From positions 124,001-188,000 of the forward strand of contig CANJMF010000004.1 in the NCBI GenBank assembly GCA_947475895.1: a stretch of DNA of 64,000 bases. Reading direction: 5' to 3'. This DNA comes from Fidelibacterota bacterium (GTDB taxonomy: Bacteria; Pseudomonadota; Alphaproteobacteria; Rhodospirillales; Rhodospirillaceae). Shown piece by piece: positions 27,030 to 37,058 of this stretch. Each line of letters opens with the position of its first letter. Position 1 is the stretch's first letter. Under the pieces are notes generated by a model that saw only the letters and a list, made by a program, of their open reading frames with translations, had not been told where the DNA came from and did not search any database. The translations under genes were made by a program, and so were the position numbers.

Positions 27030-27910
27030 TGAGCCGCCTTCAAGCGGACGCCATTCTGCTTCTGACGGCGATCATCTGGGGCACGGCGTTCATCGCGCAA
27101 AAAATCGCCAACGACGTTATCGAACCCTATGGATTTGTCGGCGCGCGGTTTCTGGTATCGGCCATTGTACTCGCGCCCTTTGCGCTCGTCGAAGCCCGCA
27201 AACAGACGACACCTCTACCGCAACGTGACTATGCGCTTGCGGTGTTGATCGGCGTGTTGCTGGCCGCCGCGGGAATTTTGCAGCAAGTGGCGATGGTAAC
27301 ATCGAGCGCCACCCACGGCGGCTTTCTAACGGCGCTGTATGTGGTGTTGGTGCCGTTCGCCATGTGGATTTTGACGCGCGAGCGTATTCGTCCACTGGTG
27401 CTGGCCGCCGGTGTTGTTTCAATTGCCGGCGCTTGGCTGCTGACAAACCGCGGAGGCACACAAGGGTTTGTGATCGGCGACGCAGTGCTCATCGCCGCCG
27501 ATTTTGTATGGGCATTCTGGATCGCCCTCATCGCCATTTTTCAAAGGCGCGTGGTACGTCCGTTTTTATTGGCCTTTATCCAATTCGCAATTACGGCAGC
27601 GGTCGCGTGGACCGCCGCGGCGACATTTGAATCGACCACGTGGGCGCAAGTAGTGGAAGCGCTGCCAGCGATTTTGTACACGGGCATCCTGTCCGGCGGG
27701 GTCGCGTTCACACTGCAAATTTTTGCGCAGCGTCATACACCCGCGCCGGAAGCGGCATTGATCATGTCGCTGGAAAGTGTATTCGCGGCGATTTCGGGCG
27801 CGCTGCTGCTGCAAGAAACATTGCCGCCGGTCGCGATTGCTGGGTGCGTGTTGATTCTCGCGGGGATTGTCGCAGTCGAAGTGGGACCAGCGTTGTTACG
27901 ACGCCGCTAA
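27029..27910 (+). CDS. DMT family transporter (EamA repeats)
   Basis: A 293-residue inner membrane protein with ten predicted helices in two EamA repeats: ILLLTAIIWGTAFIAQK at the start of the first and DAVLIAADFVWAFWIALIAI at the start of the second. The conserved ALIMSLESVFAAISGALLLQE motif near the end is typical of metabolite exporters of this group. Substrate unknown. The start overlaps the purM stop as TAATG, so it is translationally coupled to purM. Its last 15 bases overlap purN on the opposite strand. Confidence 0.88.
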   Translation: MSRLQADAILLLTAIIWGTAFIAQKIANDVIEPYGFVGARFLVSAIVLAPFALVEARKQTTPLPQRDYALAVLIGVLLAAAGILQQVAMVTSSATHGGFLTALYVVLVPFAMWILTRERIRPLVLAAGVVSIAGAWLLTNRGGTQGFVIGDAVLIAADFVWAFWIALIAIFQRRVVRPFLLAFIQFAITAAVAWTAAATFESTTWAQVVEALPAILYTGILSGGVAFTLQIFAQRHTPAPEAALIMSLESVFAAISGALLLQETLPPVAIAGCVLILAGIVAVEVGPALLRRR

Positions 27911-28525
27911 TTTATCGAGATCGATTTCGCGAGCGACAATGCGCCGAAGCGTTTCGGCGTACAAAAGGCGTTCTTCCGACTGAACGCGCTGCGCCAGTGT
28001 TTCGGCGGTATCGTCGGGAGACACCGGCACCGTTGCTTGGGCTACGACGGCACCGTGATCATAGACCTCGTCGACCAAATGAATCGTGACGCCTGATTGG
28101 GTTTCCTTGGCGGCGATCACCGCCTCATGAACCCGGGTGCCGTACATCCCCTGCCCGCCAAATTTCGGCAGGAGCGCGGGATGCACGTTGAGAATGCGGC
28201 GCTGATAGGCGGCGAGCACCTTCGGCCCAAGTTTGCGCATGTAGCCCGCGAGGACCACGAGGTCTACGCGGTTGACGCGTAGCTTGGCCGCAATGGCGGC
28301 GTCGGCCGCATCTTCCGAGCCGGCGCTCTTGGCGCTGATATGCGCGCAGACCAGTTTATTGTCGCGCGCCCACGCGAGGGCGCTGCTGTCGGCATTATTG
28401 CTGATGAGAAGAACCGGCTCGACGGGGAGGAAGCCATCGCGCGCGACCTTGACGATCGCGCGCATGGCAGAGCCGTTATGCGACGCTAGAAAACCGATCC
28501 GCGGGCGGGCCGGCAGCGTCGACAT
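27896..28525 (-). CDS. purN: Phosphoribosylglycinamide formyltransferase
   Basis: A 209-residue enzyme that formylates GAR with 10-formyl-THF, the third step of purine synthesis. The catalytic residues fit N113, H115 (ILNVHPALLPKFGG) and D152 (IHLVDEVYDHGAVVAQ). The phosphate loop reads LASHNGSAMRAI instead of the usual SGNGSNLQA type, so this is a somewhat divergent branch. It lies 3 bases after ndk, on the strand opposite purM. Convergent overlap with the transporter gene. Confidence 0.92.
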   Translation of the reverse strand: MSTLPARPRIGFLASHNGSAMRAIVKVARDGFLPVEPVLLISNNADSSALAWARDNKLVCAHISAKSAGSEDAADAAIAAKLRVNRVDLVVLAGYMRKLGPKVLAAYQRRILNVHPALLPKFGGQGMYGTRVHEAVIAAKETQSGVTIHLVDEVYDHGAVVAQATVPVSPDDTAETLAQRVQSEERLLYAETLRRIVAREIDLDKLAAS

Positions 28526-28528
28526 GAA

Positions 28529-28951
28529 TTAACCGACGATCTCGGTCGCGGCGAAGAAGTACGAAATCTCGCGCGCGGCACTGGTCGGAGAGTCCGAACC
28601 ATGGGCGGAGTTTTCGTCGATCGATAACGCGAACGTTTTACGAATGGTGCCTTCGGCCGCATTGGCCGGATTGGTGGCGCCCATGATTTCGCGGTTCTTG
28701 GCGATGGCGTTTTCGCCTTCGAGAACCTGCACGACCACCGGAGCGGACGACATGAAATCGGTCAGGCCGCCGAAGAAGCCCTTCGTGCTGTGCTCGGCAT
28801 AGAAACCTTCCGCCTGCTTCTTGGTCAGGAGGATGCGCTTTTGCGCGACGATGCGCAGGCCGCCGGCTTCCAGCATGGTGTTGATCTTGCCGGTGAGGTT
28901 GCGGCGCGTGGCATCGGGTTTGAGAATCGAGAGCGTGCGTTCGAGAGCCAT
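28529..28951 (-). CDS. ndk: Nucleoside diphosphate kinase
   Basis: A 140-residue enzyme that balances nucleoside triphosphates by passing a phosphate through its active-site histidine H117 ([16 protein letters not shown]). The start [21 protein letters not shown] and the RNIMG-like loop ([11 protein letters not shown]) are standard. It leads an ndk-purN pair with a 3-base gap. In many alphaproteobacteria ndk lies next to holC; here about 2.7 kb of other sequence separates them. Confidence 0.98.
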   Translation of the reverse strand: MALERTLSILKPDATRRNLTGKINTMLEAGGLRIVAQKRILLTKKQAEGFYAEHSTKGFFGGLTDFMSSAPVVVQVLEGENAIAKNREIMGATNPANAAEGTIRKTFALSIDENSAHGSDSPTSAAREISYFFAATEIVG

Positions 28952-29197
28952 TGAGAACCTATGGACGTGAGAGAAAAGAAACTGACGCGCGGGGTTATAG
29001 ACAGAGGGGCACGCGAGAGCAACGGCGCGCGGAAGGCCGCAGTTACAGAAACAACCCCATGAGCGGCGATTCGCTTTGCGTTTTCGCCAATGAATTCAAT
29101 GGATTAAAAAAAGCAAAACAACCCCATGCACGCGATTTCAAGGCCTTTTCTTGCCCTTGTTTCGCTTGCCATCCGGGGAAAAACGGCGACGTCCCCT
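28952..29197. other. Intergenic region upstream of ndk
   Basis: It contains the ndk promoter region and a 13-base direct repeat (AAACAACCCCATG) near 29048 and again near 29116. A reading frame on the plus strand across it has no family resemblance and a composition like a chance frame. No RNA gene was recognised. Confidence 0.4.
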
Positions 29198-29235
29198 AAA
29201 AAAATCGCGCAGCCCTGGATGCCAGGACCGCGCGA
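29198..29235 (-). terminator. Rho-independent terminator of the small secreted protein gene
   Basis: On the minus strand, arms CGCGC and CCTGG pair with CCAGG and GCGCG around a CAT loop, with one internal mismatch zone, followed by seven T. It starts about 20 bases after the stop at 29256. Confidence 0.85.
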
Positions 29236-29255
29236 ATGCCGTCGCTAATATCCGA

Positions 29256-29648
29256 CTATCGGATGCTCAGGCCGAACGAAAGGCCTGGGTCGTAGTAACG
29301 CACCGGCGGAGCGTAGTAGCCGTACCAATCGGAGCAAATGCCGCGAGCTTCACATAGCCAACGGGCGCGGGCACGGTCGGCACGCCACGACCCGTCGTAG
29401 CGCCAGTCATAGCCACCGCGATAAGCCCAGTTGTTGTGACCACCGCGATCATAGTGTCCGCCATCGTGGCCACGCGATTCATGTCCTCCACGCGGGCCCG
29501 AGTGATGACGACCATCCTGCGCGACAGCAACGGTGCTGACGGCGGTTAGACCAGGAACGAGCGCTACAGCGAGTGCTTTGATTTGGTCGCTTATGCATCC
29601 TACCCTCTCCAGGGTTGGATTAATCTTATCGATCGACCATAGCGGCAT
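29256..29648 (-). CDS. Small secreted Gly/His/Arg/Tyr-rich protein, unknown
   Basis: 130 residues. A hydrophobic stretch ending in AVA-Q (ALAVALVPGLTAVSTVAVAQ, residues 25-44) looks like a signal peptide with an unusually long polar start. The mature part is rich in Gly, His, Arg, Tyr and Trp (GHDGGHYDRGGHNNWAYRGG, then RARWLCEARGICSDWYGYY) with two cysteines. I recognise no domain. The start is doubtful, as few in-frame starts exist. A strong terminator follows, which supports it being a transcribed gene. It is the first gene of the patch between ndk and holC. Confidence 0.55.
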   Translation of the reverse strand: MPLWSIDKINPTLERVGCISDQIKALAVALVPGLTAVSTVAVAQDGRHHSGPRGGHESRGHDGGHYDRGGHNNWAYRGGYDWRYDGSWRADRARARWLCEARGICSDWYGYYAPPVRYYDPGLSFGLSIR

Positions 29649-29787
29649 TGTGCGCGAAGTTATGTCGGGAATGAGGCGTATAGGAGATTATGCACGAATA
29701 CATGGACTCTCGCGCCTCAATCTTTGAGAATCGTTATGCAGGGGGTATATATATTCGCGTCATCCACGTAATTGCTTCTAGGGCATC

Positions 29788-30806
29788 ATGGACAGCTTTA
29801 CCACCGAGTTCGGTCACACGATCCCATTTGTGCCGAACTATTTTGAGCGCAATCGTGCCTACGGCGACGTCGCGGTGGAGGAGCTCCATCCAGGGCTGAC
29901 CGTCGAGTCGAATCCCTTGTCGCCGCATTTTCCAGCCAAAGACTGGGTCAGTTTCTCAGCGATGATGTACTTTCTCCAACGTCACGACTTACTCAAACGC
30001 TGGGAAACGGGCATCGATTTGGGCGGAGCCGAAAGTACTTGTATCCGGCTTCTCAAGGCCACCGGATGGATTAAGCACGCGACAAATATTTCGCCAGCTT
30101 TGTCGATATGATTCGCGGTGTCGAAGTGCACACCGGTGAAAAGGCGGAACTAGTTAGAACTGCCATTCATGCTCAAAAGTATGCTGCGGACCACTTTCCC
30201 GGCACACCTTTGCTGACTGGCATGGTGAAAGACTTTCCTGGCAGTTCAGCGCTTGATGCAAACTTGCACATGAATGTCTTGGACGCGCAAGGAACCTATG
30301 ATTTCGTCATGACGGTTTCATGCCTGGACTTTTTCGACTTGAATGAAATACTGCCAAAGGTCCGAAGTCTCCTAAATCCATTCGGCTTGTTTTATGGGCA
30401 GCTGGGCTACTGGTGGTTTCCCGTAAATGCGACCGGCATTGTCGCACACTTCCCTTACGCGGCGCAGCGCCTCTCTTTGGACGATTTGGGAAGATACTGC
30501 ACCCAATATCAACCTGAGTTTTTACCGAGCCTGAAGCAACGATACAATTACCATCACCAGGGCAAACACCATCCAACCCTGACGGATTGGTTTGCTTTAG
30601 CTCGCAAGCATGGTTTGAAACCCATCGCATTCGAACGCGTTATGCCGAAAGCGCATCAACGGATTCGCGATTGCCCGCCCGCAATGTTCAAGCAGCCGTG
30701 GTTTGATCATGGGGAGGTTCTACGCGACATTCACCATCTTAAACTCGATGTGACAGTGGAAGATCTTTTCACGGGCGGTTTCCGCGTCGTCTTTATGGCG
30801 GCTTAA
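29788..30806 (+). pseudogene. SAM-methyltransferase-like gene split by a frameshift
   Basis: Two frames form one protein. Frame one (29788-30111, 107 codons) ends with a SAM-binding-like motif IDLGGAESTCIRLLKATGWIKHA. Frame two begins at the latest at ATG 30108 (ATGA overlap with the first stop) and runs to 30806. It stays open back to 30075 and reads DKYFASFVDMIRGVEV, which continues the first part naturally. The shift must lie in 30075-30108. I see no canonical slippery heptamer. The second half has FVMTVSCLDFFDLNEILPKVRSLLNP, a methyltransferase-like motif. Substrate is unknown. It could be a decayed gene, a sequence error, or two coupled peptides. Confidence 0.65.
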
Positions 30807-30865
30807 TCCGAACAATACCCATCACGCGCGATCAACCGCACGAGCAGCCCACGCGCAAACGGAGC

Positions 30866-31651
30866 TCACTTCATAAAATAGCGTTCGATGAACAGCGACA
30901 TAATCGTGTCGAGAACTTCCGGACTGACGTGGCGGTTGTCTTGAGCGCCAGCGCCCGTTCCGTAATAAGGGCCAGCGTGTCCGCCCAACCAACGTATCAT
31001 TTCGAACGACGGCCAATACGACAGATTCGCAATCCTTTCATTCACCACGATGTCGATGGCGACACGCAGCAAACTCTTCGAGAGACAGTCCTGTCCGAAT
31101 ACCGAAGGATGATTTGGAGAAGCTTTCAATGGAATGGGCGAAAGCGTGATGACGATATGCACATCGGGATTAATCGTGCGTGCCTTGCTGACAATGGAGC
31201 GCAGATATCGAGAAAGTTGTTCTACGGAAAACATACGCCACATAGCTTCGACGTCCTCGGGGGCGTTGCCTTTCATCTCCGGCACTCCGCCCGCGAAACG
31301 GTGGAGCGCGACACCGACAGTGACAATCAGCAGAGCGGACGCGCGAACCTGCAATACATTTTTTGCGTTCTTTTCCTCGCCCGACACGATCTTGGAAAAG
31401 AACCAGTCGGTGATGAATGGCGTGTTATTATTTTCGTCGATCTGAATCCAATTTGCAGGCGTGCCCAGTTTCACCAGAGTTTCACCGATATTCTGCGCAA
31501 AACAAGAGCCTACGGTGGTCACAGGGGAATTGCGGGCAAGAAATGGCGCCGGTGGCGCGTAACCGGGCAGAATGTATTTCTCCGCCGCAGATTTAAAATT
31601 TGACAGGTCTTCCTGAGTGAGAGGAAAACAATTGAGGGGCGCGCGCACCAC
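30866..31651 (-). CDS. GSCFA domain protein
   Basis: A 261-residue protein with the naming motif of the family at residues 47-54 (TTVGSCFAQNIGETLVKLG), a central VRASALLIVTVGVALHRF strand and HIVITLSPIPLKAS, then LSYWPSFEMIRW, all typical of GSCFA, a group related to SGNH/GDSL hydrolases. No enzyme activity is established for most members. In some bacteria GSCFA genes sit near glycan or polysaccharide genes. The start is GTG 31651, directly abutting the holC stop, so it may be read through from holC. Shorter than many family members. Confidence 0.75.
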   Translation of the reverse strand: MVRAPLNCFPLTQEDLSNFKSAAEKYILPGYAPPAPFLARNSPVTTVGSCFAQNIGETLVKLGTPANWIQIDENNNTPFITDWFFSKIVSGEEKNAKNVLQVRASALLIVTVGVALHRFAGGVPEMKGNAPEDVEAMWRMFSVEQLSRYLRSIVSKARTINPDVHIVITLSPIPLKASPNHPSVFGQDCLSKSLLRVAIDIVVNERIANLSYWPSFEMIRWLGGHAGPYYGTGAGAQDNRHVSPEVLDTIMSLFIERYFMK

Positions 31652-32098
31652 TTAAACGCCCTGCTCTTTCCAGCCGGCTTCCGTCTGCTGCCAATAGTGC
31701 AGATCGTGGCCGTCGGTCTTTGCAGTCGTCCAGCGCGTACGCGCTGCCGCGGTTGCATCGACATCGTTGCCGTCGAACAGATCGAAGCACCGGTCAAATT
31801 CGGAAAGCCTGTCGGATGCCATGCCGTCGGTGAGAAAAAGCAATTTGGCGCCATTCGGGTTTTCGTCGCAGTCGGTGAGCCAAATGGGTTGGTCGGCGGC
31901 GGCGCCGTTTTTGGCCGAGCCGTGCGGCAACCAAGAGTCCGGATTGTGGGTCCACAATACGCTGCCGAGCGACTCCACCCGGTCTTCGGAAGCCGCCATG
32001 ACGACAACACGAAGGCCCGTTTGCATGGCGCGTTCCATGAGCTGCGGCAGCGCCTTTTCAACCGGCGAGGTTCGGAGGTGATAAAAATCGATGCGCAT
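31652..32098 (-). CDS. holC: DNA polymerase III chi subunit
   Basis: A 148-residue clamp-loader accessory protein that links the polymerase to single-strand binding protein. The chi pattern is clear: FYHLRTSPVEKALPQLMERA, LRVVVMAASEDRVESLGSVLWT, DSWLPHG and QPIWLTD. It follows degP by 6 bases on the same strand, so it may belong to the hflKC-degP transcript. Confidence 0.9.
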   Translation of the reverse strand: MRIDFYHLRTSPVEKALPQLMERAMQTGLRVVVMAASEDRVESLGSVLWTHNPDSWLPHGSAKNGAAADQPIWLTDCDENPNGAKLLFLTDGMASDRLSEFDRCFDLFDGNDVDATAAARTRWTTAKTDGHDLHYWQQTEAGWKEQGV

Positions 32099-32104
32099 CG
32101 GGCG

Positions 32105-33619
<1,515 letters not shown>

Positions 33620-33712
33620 ACAGCGATTGTTGCCGGAAACGGACGTCCGGGCAAGGAAAGCGCAGCTTTCTTTTTGGTCATTCGCGGTGGTGAGGAATGA
33701 CCAAATGATCTT

Positions 33713-34576
33713 TTACCGGCCTGGCGGCTTGTTGAAGTACTTAAAGAATTCGGAATCCGGGTTCAGGACCAGCGTCGTGCCTTCACCGATGGAGGCCCGG
33801 TACGCTTCCAGAGAACGGAAGAAAGCGTAGAACTCGGAGTCCTTGCCCTGGGCCGCGTTCAGGATCTTGCGGCTTTCGGCTTCGCCGTCCCCCAACAGGG
33901 TTTGGGATGATTTTTCGGCTTCGGCGATAATGATTGTGCGTTCGCGGTCAGCTTCACCTTCGATGGTCGACTTTTGCTCCTGGCCCCGGCCTCGGAACTC
34001 GGCGGCTTCGGCCATACGGTCGGAGCGCATGCGGTTGTAGGTGGCCTGGGTGGTGTCGGCCGTGAGATCGGTGCGGCCGATGCGGACTTCGATGACTTCA
34101 ATGCCGAACTCACCCTCGCGGCGTTTCACGGCCTGAGTGATCTCATGCATGACTTCAGGACGCTTGGCACCAAGAAGATCGGCCAAATCCGTATGACCCA
34201 GTGCATCGCGCACCGAGCTGTTCAGGATGTTGCCAAAGCGGTCGCGGAAGGCGGCTTCGGTCATGACCGACTGGAAGAACTTCAACGGGTCGATGATTTT
34301 ATAGCGCGCGAATGAATCAACATTCACGCGGCGTTGATCGATCAACGACATATCCTGACCCACGGGATCGAGATCGAGGATGCGGGAATCGTAGGTGATG
34401 ACGTTTTGCATGAACGGCACTTTAAAGTGCAGTCCCGGCACGGCGATCACGCGGACCGGTGCGCCCAACTGCAGGACCAAGGCCACTTCGGTTTGGCGCA
34501 CGGTATAGATCGAGCCCAATCCGACGATTACAACGACGGCGGCAATGATAATGCCTATGACATTACGCGGGCTCAT
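33713..34576 (-). CDS. hflC: HflC, regulator of FtsH protease
   Basis: A 287-residue SPFH/prohibitin-domain protein with one N-terminal membrane helix (NVIGIIIAAVVVIVGLGSIYTV). It forms the HflKC cage around FtsH and limits its access to membrane proteins. The segment QTEVALVLQLGAPVRVIAVPGLHFKVPFMQ and the coiled EAAEFRGRGQEQKSTIEGEADRERT region are typical. The ATG at 34576 overlaps the hflK stop (ATGA). Confidence 0.95.
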   Translation of the reverse strand: MSPRNVIGIIIAAVVVIVGLGSIYTVRQTEVALVLQLGAPVRVIAVPGLHFKVPFMQNVITYDSRILDLDPVGQDMSLIDQRRVNVDSFARYKIIDPLKFFQSVMTEAAFRDRFGNILNSSVRDALGHTDLADLLGAKRPEVMHEITQAVKRREGEFGIEVIEVRIGRTDLTADTTQATYNRMRSDRMAEAAEFRGRGQEQKSTIEGEADRERTIIIAEAEKSSQTLLGDGEAESRKILNAAQGKDSEFYAFFRSLEAYRASIGEGTTLVLNPDSEFFKYFNKPPGR

Positions 34577-35730
34577 TGGGCGGCTCCCTTAGCCGGCGCG
34601 GGCTTTTTCAATTCGGGCAGTGGGAGATAAGGCACAACGCCCGATCCCTTGCCGCTGTTGTCGATGATGACCTTGTCGGACTTGCCCAAGATTTCCTGCA
34701 TGGCTTCGAGATACATGCGGCGCGTGGTGATGTCCTTGTTGGCGACATACGTCTGATAGAATGCCGTGAAGCGCGCGGCTTGACCTTCGGCCTCTTTCAC
34801 CAGCTTCTCTTTTTCGGCGGTCGCATTTTGAACCATGCGAGCCGCTTCACCCTTGGCGCGGGGGACGATGTCGTTGCGATAAGCGAGTGCCTCGTTACGC
34901 AGACGCTCTTCGTCCTGCTTGGCGCGCTGCACGTCGTTGAACGCGTCGATCACCTCTTTCGGCGGATCGGCTTTTTGGATGCGCAGATCGAGGATGGTCA
35001 CGCCCGCTTTGTAGGAGTCCATGATCTGCTGCAGGAGTTCGCGTGCCTGCTGCGCGATGAGGTCGCGCTGGTTGGTCATGACGGCCTGCAACGGATTGCG
35101 GCCCACGACTTCACGCAACGCACTTTCGGCGGCCACTTTCACCGTGCCTTCCGGATCGCGCATGTTGAACAAATATTCGCCGGCTTCGCGGATACGCCAC
35201 TGCACGACGAACTGAATATCGACGATGTTCTGGTCGCCCGAGAGGATGTGGCTCTCTTGCGGGAATTCACGCAAGGTCGTGCCAGCACCCCGGAAACCGA
35301 TGGTCACCTGATTGGTCTGCGTCACTTTCGGACGCACCACTTCGCCGACCGGCGACGGGAACCAGTAGTTCAAACCCGGTTGGGTGGTTTTGACGTATTG
35401 GCCGAACAAAAGTTCGACGCCTTGCTCGTCGGGCTGCACGCGGTAGAAACCGCTCAAGCCCCAAATTACGATGATCACGGCCGCCACAAGCCACAGCACG
35501 CGTAAACCGCCGGTGCTGCCGGGCATCATTTTGCGCAAACGCTCTTGGCTGCGGCGCAGGAGTTCTTCCAGGTCGGGGGGTTGATTGCCGCCGCCACCGG
35601 CGCCACGATCTCGACCGCCCCAAGGATTATTGTTGCCGCCGCCGCCACTGCCCCAAGGACCGCCGCCGCCGTTGCCGCCGCTTCCGCCACCGCCGCCCCA
35701 GGGGCCGCTGCCTTGTTGTTTGTAGAACAA
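34573..35730 (-). CDS. hflK: HflK, regulator of FtsH protease
   Basis: About 385 residues from TTG 35730, preceded by AAGGA at 8 bases. The N-terminal 50 residues are almost all Gly, Asn, Pro and Trp (GSGPWGGGGGSGGNGGGG), as in many HflK proteins. One membrane helix (VLWLVAAVIIVIWGLSGFY) is followed by the SPFH domain (GVELLFGQYVKTTQPGLNYWFPSP) and a coiled-coil with LRNEALAYRNDIVPRAKGEA. A reading back to 36660 exists but overlaps mrp on the other strand and is spurious. Partner of HflC. Confidence 0.93.
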   Translation of the reverse strand: MFYKQQGSGPWGGGGGSGGNGGGGPWGSGGGGNNNPWGGRDRGAGGGGNQPPDLEELLRRSQERLRKMMPGSTGGLRVLWLVAAVIIVIWGLSGFYRVQPDEQGVELLFGQYVKTTQPGLNYWFPSPVGEVVRPKVTQTNQVTIGFRGAGTTLREFPQESHILSGDQNIVDIQFVVQWRIREAGEYLFNMRDPEGTVKVAAESALREVVGRNPLQAVMTNQRDLIAQQARELLQQIMDSYKAGVTILDLRIQKADPPKEVIDAFNDVQRAKQDEERLRNEALAYRNDIVPRAKGEAARMVQNATAEKEKLVKEAEGQAARFTAFYQTYVANKDITTRRMYLEAMQEILGKSDKVIIDNSGKGSGVVPYLPLPELKKPAPAKGAAQ

Positions 35731-35833
35731 TCGACTAATCCTTCGCTGCGTCCGCTTTTTAGTGCCGTGAGTTATAGGACATAAGCGGGTGGTGTCGCAA
35801 ATCAACGCGCAAAAAGCGAACGGACACGGGCTT

Positions 35834-36928
35834 ATGGCAAACATCACCCGGGAACAGGTGATAAACGCGCTAAAGACGGTGGATTCCGGCACTGGGGGCC
35901 TGGATGTGGTCGCCCGTGAATGGGTCAAGGACGTCCTGATAAAGGACGGGCACATCACGTTCACGTTAGAAGTGCCTGCAAGGCTGGGCCCGCAGTTGGA
36001 ACCCGTACGCGCGGCCGCCGAAAAAGTCGTGCACGCCCTGCCCGGTGTTTTGACTGTAACAGCGGTTCTGACGGCGCAGAATGAGAAGCCTGCCGCTGCC
36101 GCTGCGGCAACCCCACCGAAGCGCGACCGAATTGAATTGCCGACGGTTAAATACATCTTGGCCGTCGCTTCGGGAAAAGGCGGCGTCGGAAAATCGACGA
36201 CCGCTGCCAACCTCGCCTTGGCATTTTCGAAACTGGGGCACAGCGCGGCGTTATTCGATGCCGATATTTTTGGACCATCCATGCCGCGCATGCTGGGTCT
36301 CGCCGGACAAAAACCACGCGCCGAAGGCAAGACCGTGATTCCTTTGGAAGCGCACGGCGTAAAAGTGATGTCCATCGGCTTCATGATCGCCGAGGATAAT
36401 CCCATTATCTGGCGCGGGCCGATGGTGATGGGTGCCTTGGAGCAAATGCTGCGCGATGTGCGGTGGGGCGATGTGGACGTGATGGTGGTCGATATGCCGC
36501 CAGGCACGGGCGACACGCAGCTCACCATGTCGCAGCGGGTGCCGCTCGCGGGCGCGGTGATCGTATCCACGCCGCAAGACATCGCGTTGTTGGATGCGCG
36601 CAAGGGATTGAACATGTTCCGGCGCGTGGAGGTTCCGATCCTCGGCATCGTCGAAAACATGAGCTATCACATCTGCACGAACTGCGGACACCGCGAAGAC
36701 ATCTTCGATCACGGTGGCGCGAAGCGCACGGCCGCCGAACTTGATGCAGAGTTTTTGGGCGAAATTCCGCTCGACATTAAAATCCGCGTGACGTCAGACG
36801 GCGGCATTCCCATTGTCGTTTCCGATCCGGAAGGCCCTCACGCGCAGGCCTATTTAAAAATCGCCGCACGTATTTGGGAAAAAATCGCAGGCGGCGGCAA
36901 GAAGTCTCCGACAATATCTATGAACTGA
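35834..36928 (+). CDS. mrp: Mrp/ApbC iron-sulfur carrier P-loop ATPase
   Basis: 364 residues. An N-terminal MIP18/DUF59-like domain (TREQVINALKTVDSG) is joined by an Ala/Pro linker to a deviant Walker A ATPase (SGKGGVGKSTTAANLALAF, residues 113-131). The HICTNCGH motif near residue 277 gives the CxxC that binds the transferable 4Fe-4S cluster. Mrp proteins load clusters onto target enzymes, which here could include the class I fumarase. I chose ATG 35834 over the earlier GTG 35789. Divergent from hflK. Confidence 0.94.
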   Translation: MANITREQVINALKTVDSGTGGLDVVAREWVKDVLIKDGHITFTLEVPARLGPQLEPVRAAAEKVVHALPGVLTVTAVLTAQNEKPAAAAAATPPKRDRIELPTVKYILAVASGKGGVGKSTTAANLALAFSKLGHSAALFDADIFGPSMPRMLGLAGQKPRAEGKTVIPLEAHGVKVMSIGFMIAEDNPIIWRGPMVMGALEQMLRDVRWGDVDVMVVDMPPGTGDTQLTMSQRVPLAGAVIVSTPQDIALLDARKGLNMFRRVEVPILGIVENMSYHICTNCGHREDIFDHGGAKRTAAELDAEFLGEIPLDIKIRVTSDGGIPIVVSDPEGPHAQAYLKIAARIWEKIAGGGKKSPTISMN

Positions 36929-37058
36929 TACGTGTCGATCCGACACCGCCGCGCGCGTTACGCGAAAGCGGAAAAGTTACAACATCATATCTTGATCATT
37001 ACAGTCTGCAGTCCGATCATGACGACGACGGGCTATAAGACTAAAGGGGCACTTTCCA

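Noticed and set aside
28952-29197. An 82-codon plus-strand frame with a Cys-rich end
   Set aside because: No ribosome site, no family resemblance, and its first third is antisense to the ndk leader. The Cys-rich tail alone is not enough.
30075-30111. Programmed ribosomal frameshift in the methyltransferase-like gene
   Set aside because: No X-XXY-YYZ heptamer in the right phase and no clear downstream stem; a simple indel explains it better.
35731-36660. An in-frame upstream extension of hflK of 310 codons
   Set aside because: It lies wholly antisense to mrp, has Thr/Ser/Pro-rich sequence with no family resemblance, and a good TTG start with a ribosome site exists at 35730.
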